A DNA stretch of 64,000 nt, from NCBI RefSeq assembly GCF_002592045.1, contig NZ_MEJG01000003.1:310001-374000 (forward strand), given 5' to 3'. Position numbers and translations under genes: made by a program. Under the pieces are notes generated by a model that was given only the letters and a program-made list of their open reading frames with translations, was not told where the DNA came from and searched no databases. Position 1 is the stretch's first letter; the number at the start of each line of letters is the position of its first letter. Below, piece after piece: positions 63,465 to 64,000 of the stretch. The stretch is from Parasaccharibacter apium. GTDB lineage: Bacteria > Pseudomonadota > Alphaproteobacteria > Acetobacterales > Acetobacteraceae.

Positions 63465-64000
63465 TCACACCCGAATAATCCCTTTCTCCTGCAAAATCTG
63501 GCATACTTTTTCTAACACGGCAGCGGCATCAAGCCCATCAGTCAGAATCTGCACAGCATCCTCCGCAGGACGAAGCGGAGCCGTTTGGCGTGAGGCATCC
63601 TGCCCATCGCGCGCATTAATAGCGGCCACTTCCGCCGCTAACGCTGCCGAATCGGTACAAGACTGGCCATAACGCTGGATGTAACGCCGCTGGGCGCGGA
63701 CCTCTGGCGAGGCCGTAATAAAAAACTTCGCCGTAGCTTGGGGGAAGACGACCGTACCAATATCCCGCCCATCCACAACCGCGCCACGCGCACGGGCAAA
63801 GAGACGTTGCCGCTCTAGCAACGCTGCGCGGACCTCTGGCTCCTTTGCCACGAGAGAGGCTGCACGATCCACCTCTGGCGTGCGTAAATCATCGCGGCGC
63901 ATATCCTCTGGCATAAGCTGGCGAGCTTGCTCTGGCCCGTCATGGGCGGGGTCACCACCTTGGTCTAGCACACGGCGAGCCACAGCGCGGTATAGCAACC
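63465..64000 (-). CDS. cmk: Cytidylate kinase, C-terminal part (runs off the window)
   Basis: Cmk phosphorylates CMP/dCMP. The visible part of 178 codons is open at the right edge; the N-terminal P-loop lies beyond. The visible blocks are LLYRAVARRV, the LRTPEVDRAASLVAKEPEVR block, ARGAVVDGRDIGTVVFPQA and AKFFITASPEVRAQRRYIQR. The first residues at 63998 are mid-gene, not a start. The 250-base gap to rpsA holds no gene; its TTGACA-like 63444-63449 has no good -10. Confidence 0.93.
   Translation of the reverse strand, partial: LLYRAVARRVLDQGGDPAHDGPEQARQLMPEDMRRDDLRTPEVDRAASLVAKEPEVRAALLERQRLFARARGAVVDGRDIGTVVFPQATAKFFITASPEVRAQRRYIQRYGQSCTDSAALAAEVAAINARDGQDASRQTAPLRPAEDAVQILTDGLDAAAVLEKVCQILQEKGIIRV

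Noticed and set aside
1-64000. CRISPR arrays, insertion sequences, integrases, toxin-antitoxin or defence islands
   Set aside because: No regularly spaced repeats, no transposase or integrase motifs and no defence-type domain clusters were seen; gene order is mostly housekeeping.

Overview
The window looks like chromosomal DNA of an alphaproteobacterium, most probably an acetic acid bacterium (Acetobacteraceae), perhaps one of the sugar- or insect-associated genera with reduced genomes. The reasons are the dusB-ntrC-ntrY-ntrX-hfq-hflX order, the chvI-chvG-rapZ order, an OprB-type sugar porin, tandem sugar/H+ symporters, a DUF1656-HlyD-NodT efflux set and moderately high GC. The family is an inference from gene content; no rRNA gene is present. 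I saw no insertion sequence, prophage, integrase or CRISPR array.

Layout. 1-3.1 kb: end of a ferredoxin-NADP reductase gene, a small monooxygenase-like gene, typA and queF. 3.1-7.9 kb: outer-membrane uptake genes (a BBP2-type barrel and an OprB sugar porin) and a POT peptide transporter. 7.9-9.2 kb: a compact dnaJ-like operon flanked by two small genes of 48 and 52 codons. 9.3-12.9 kb: a glycosyltransferase and a three-gene efflux unit that lacks its usual FUSC inner-membrane gene. 12.9-13.8 kb: a poorly coding stretch with structured elements and a holin-like membrane protein. 13.8-16.9 kb: an orphan polyamine-type binding protein, YcgN, a YgjP-like metallopeptidase, tRNA-Leu and a SEL1-repeat protein. 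17-19.5 kb: ilvE and the rplM-rpsI operon. 19.6-23 kb: an AsmA-like protein, tRNA-His and a SulP transporter. 23-30.5 kb: the Ntr/hfq operon, in which ntrB is missing and ntrC is reduced to a degenerate remnant. 30.7-36.4 kb: pyrD, a glycosyltransferase and two tandem sugar porters. 36.4-40.5 kb: chvI-chvG-rapZ-zur, without hprK or PTS genes. 41-45.4 kb: grpE, a heptosyltransferase-like gene, thrS and infC (apparently with an AUA start). 45.4-49.8 kb: a methionine locus, with an ArsR-methyltransferase regulator and metF divergent from metE around a near-perfect palindrome. 49.9-53.8 kb: an MliC-like lysozyme inhibitor, a membrane protein and an M16 peptidase. 53.8-61.3 kb: three coupled glycosyltransferase genes, two of them very large, multidomain and carrying internal repeats. 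61.5-64 kb: rpsA and the truncated cmk.

Together the genes suggest a cell that imports sugars and peptides and decorates its surface with complex glycans. It keeps ChvG/ChvI and NtrY/NtrX signalling but has trimmed the classical NtrB/NtrC and HprK/PTS branches. The best candidates for new biology are the glycosyltransferase cluster with its unnamed repeat modules, the degenerate NtrC that has kept its place in the operon, the methionine regulator-operator pair, and the small genes around dnaJ. Nothing here is clearly a wholly new defence or mobile system.
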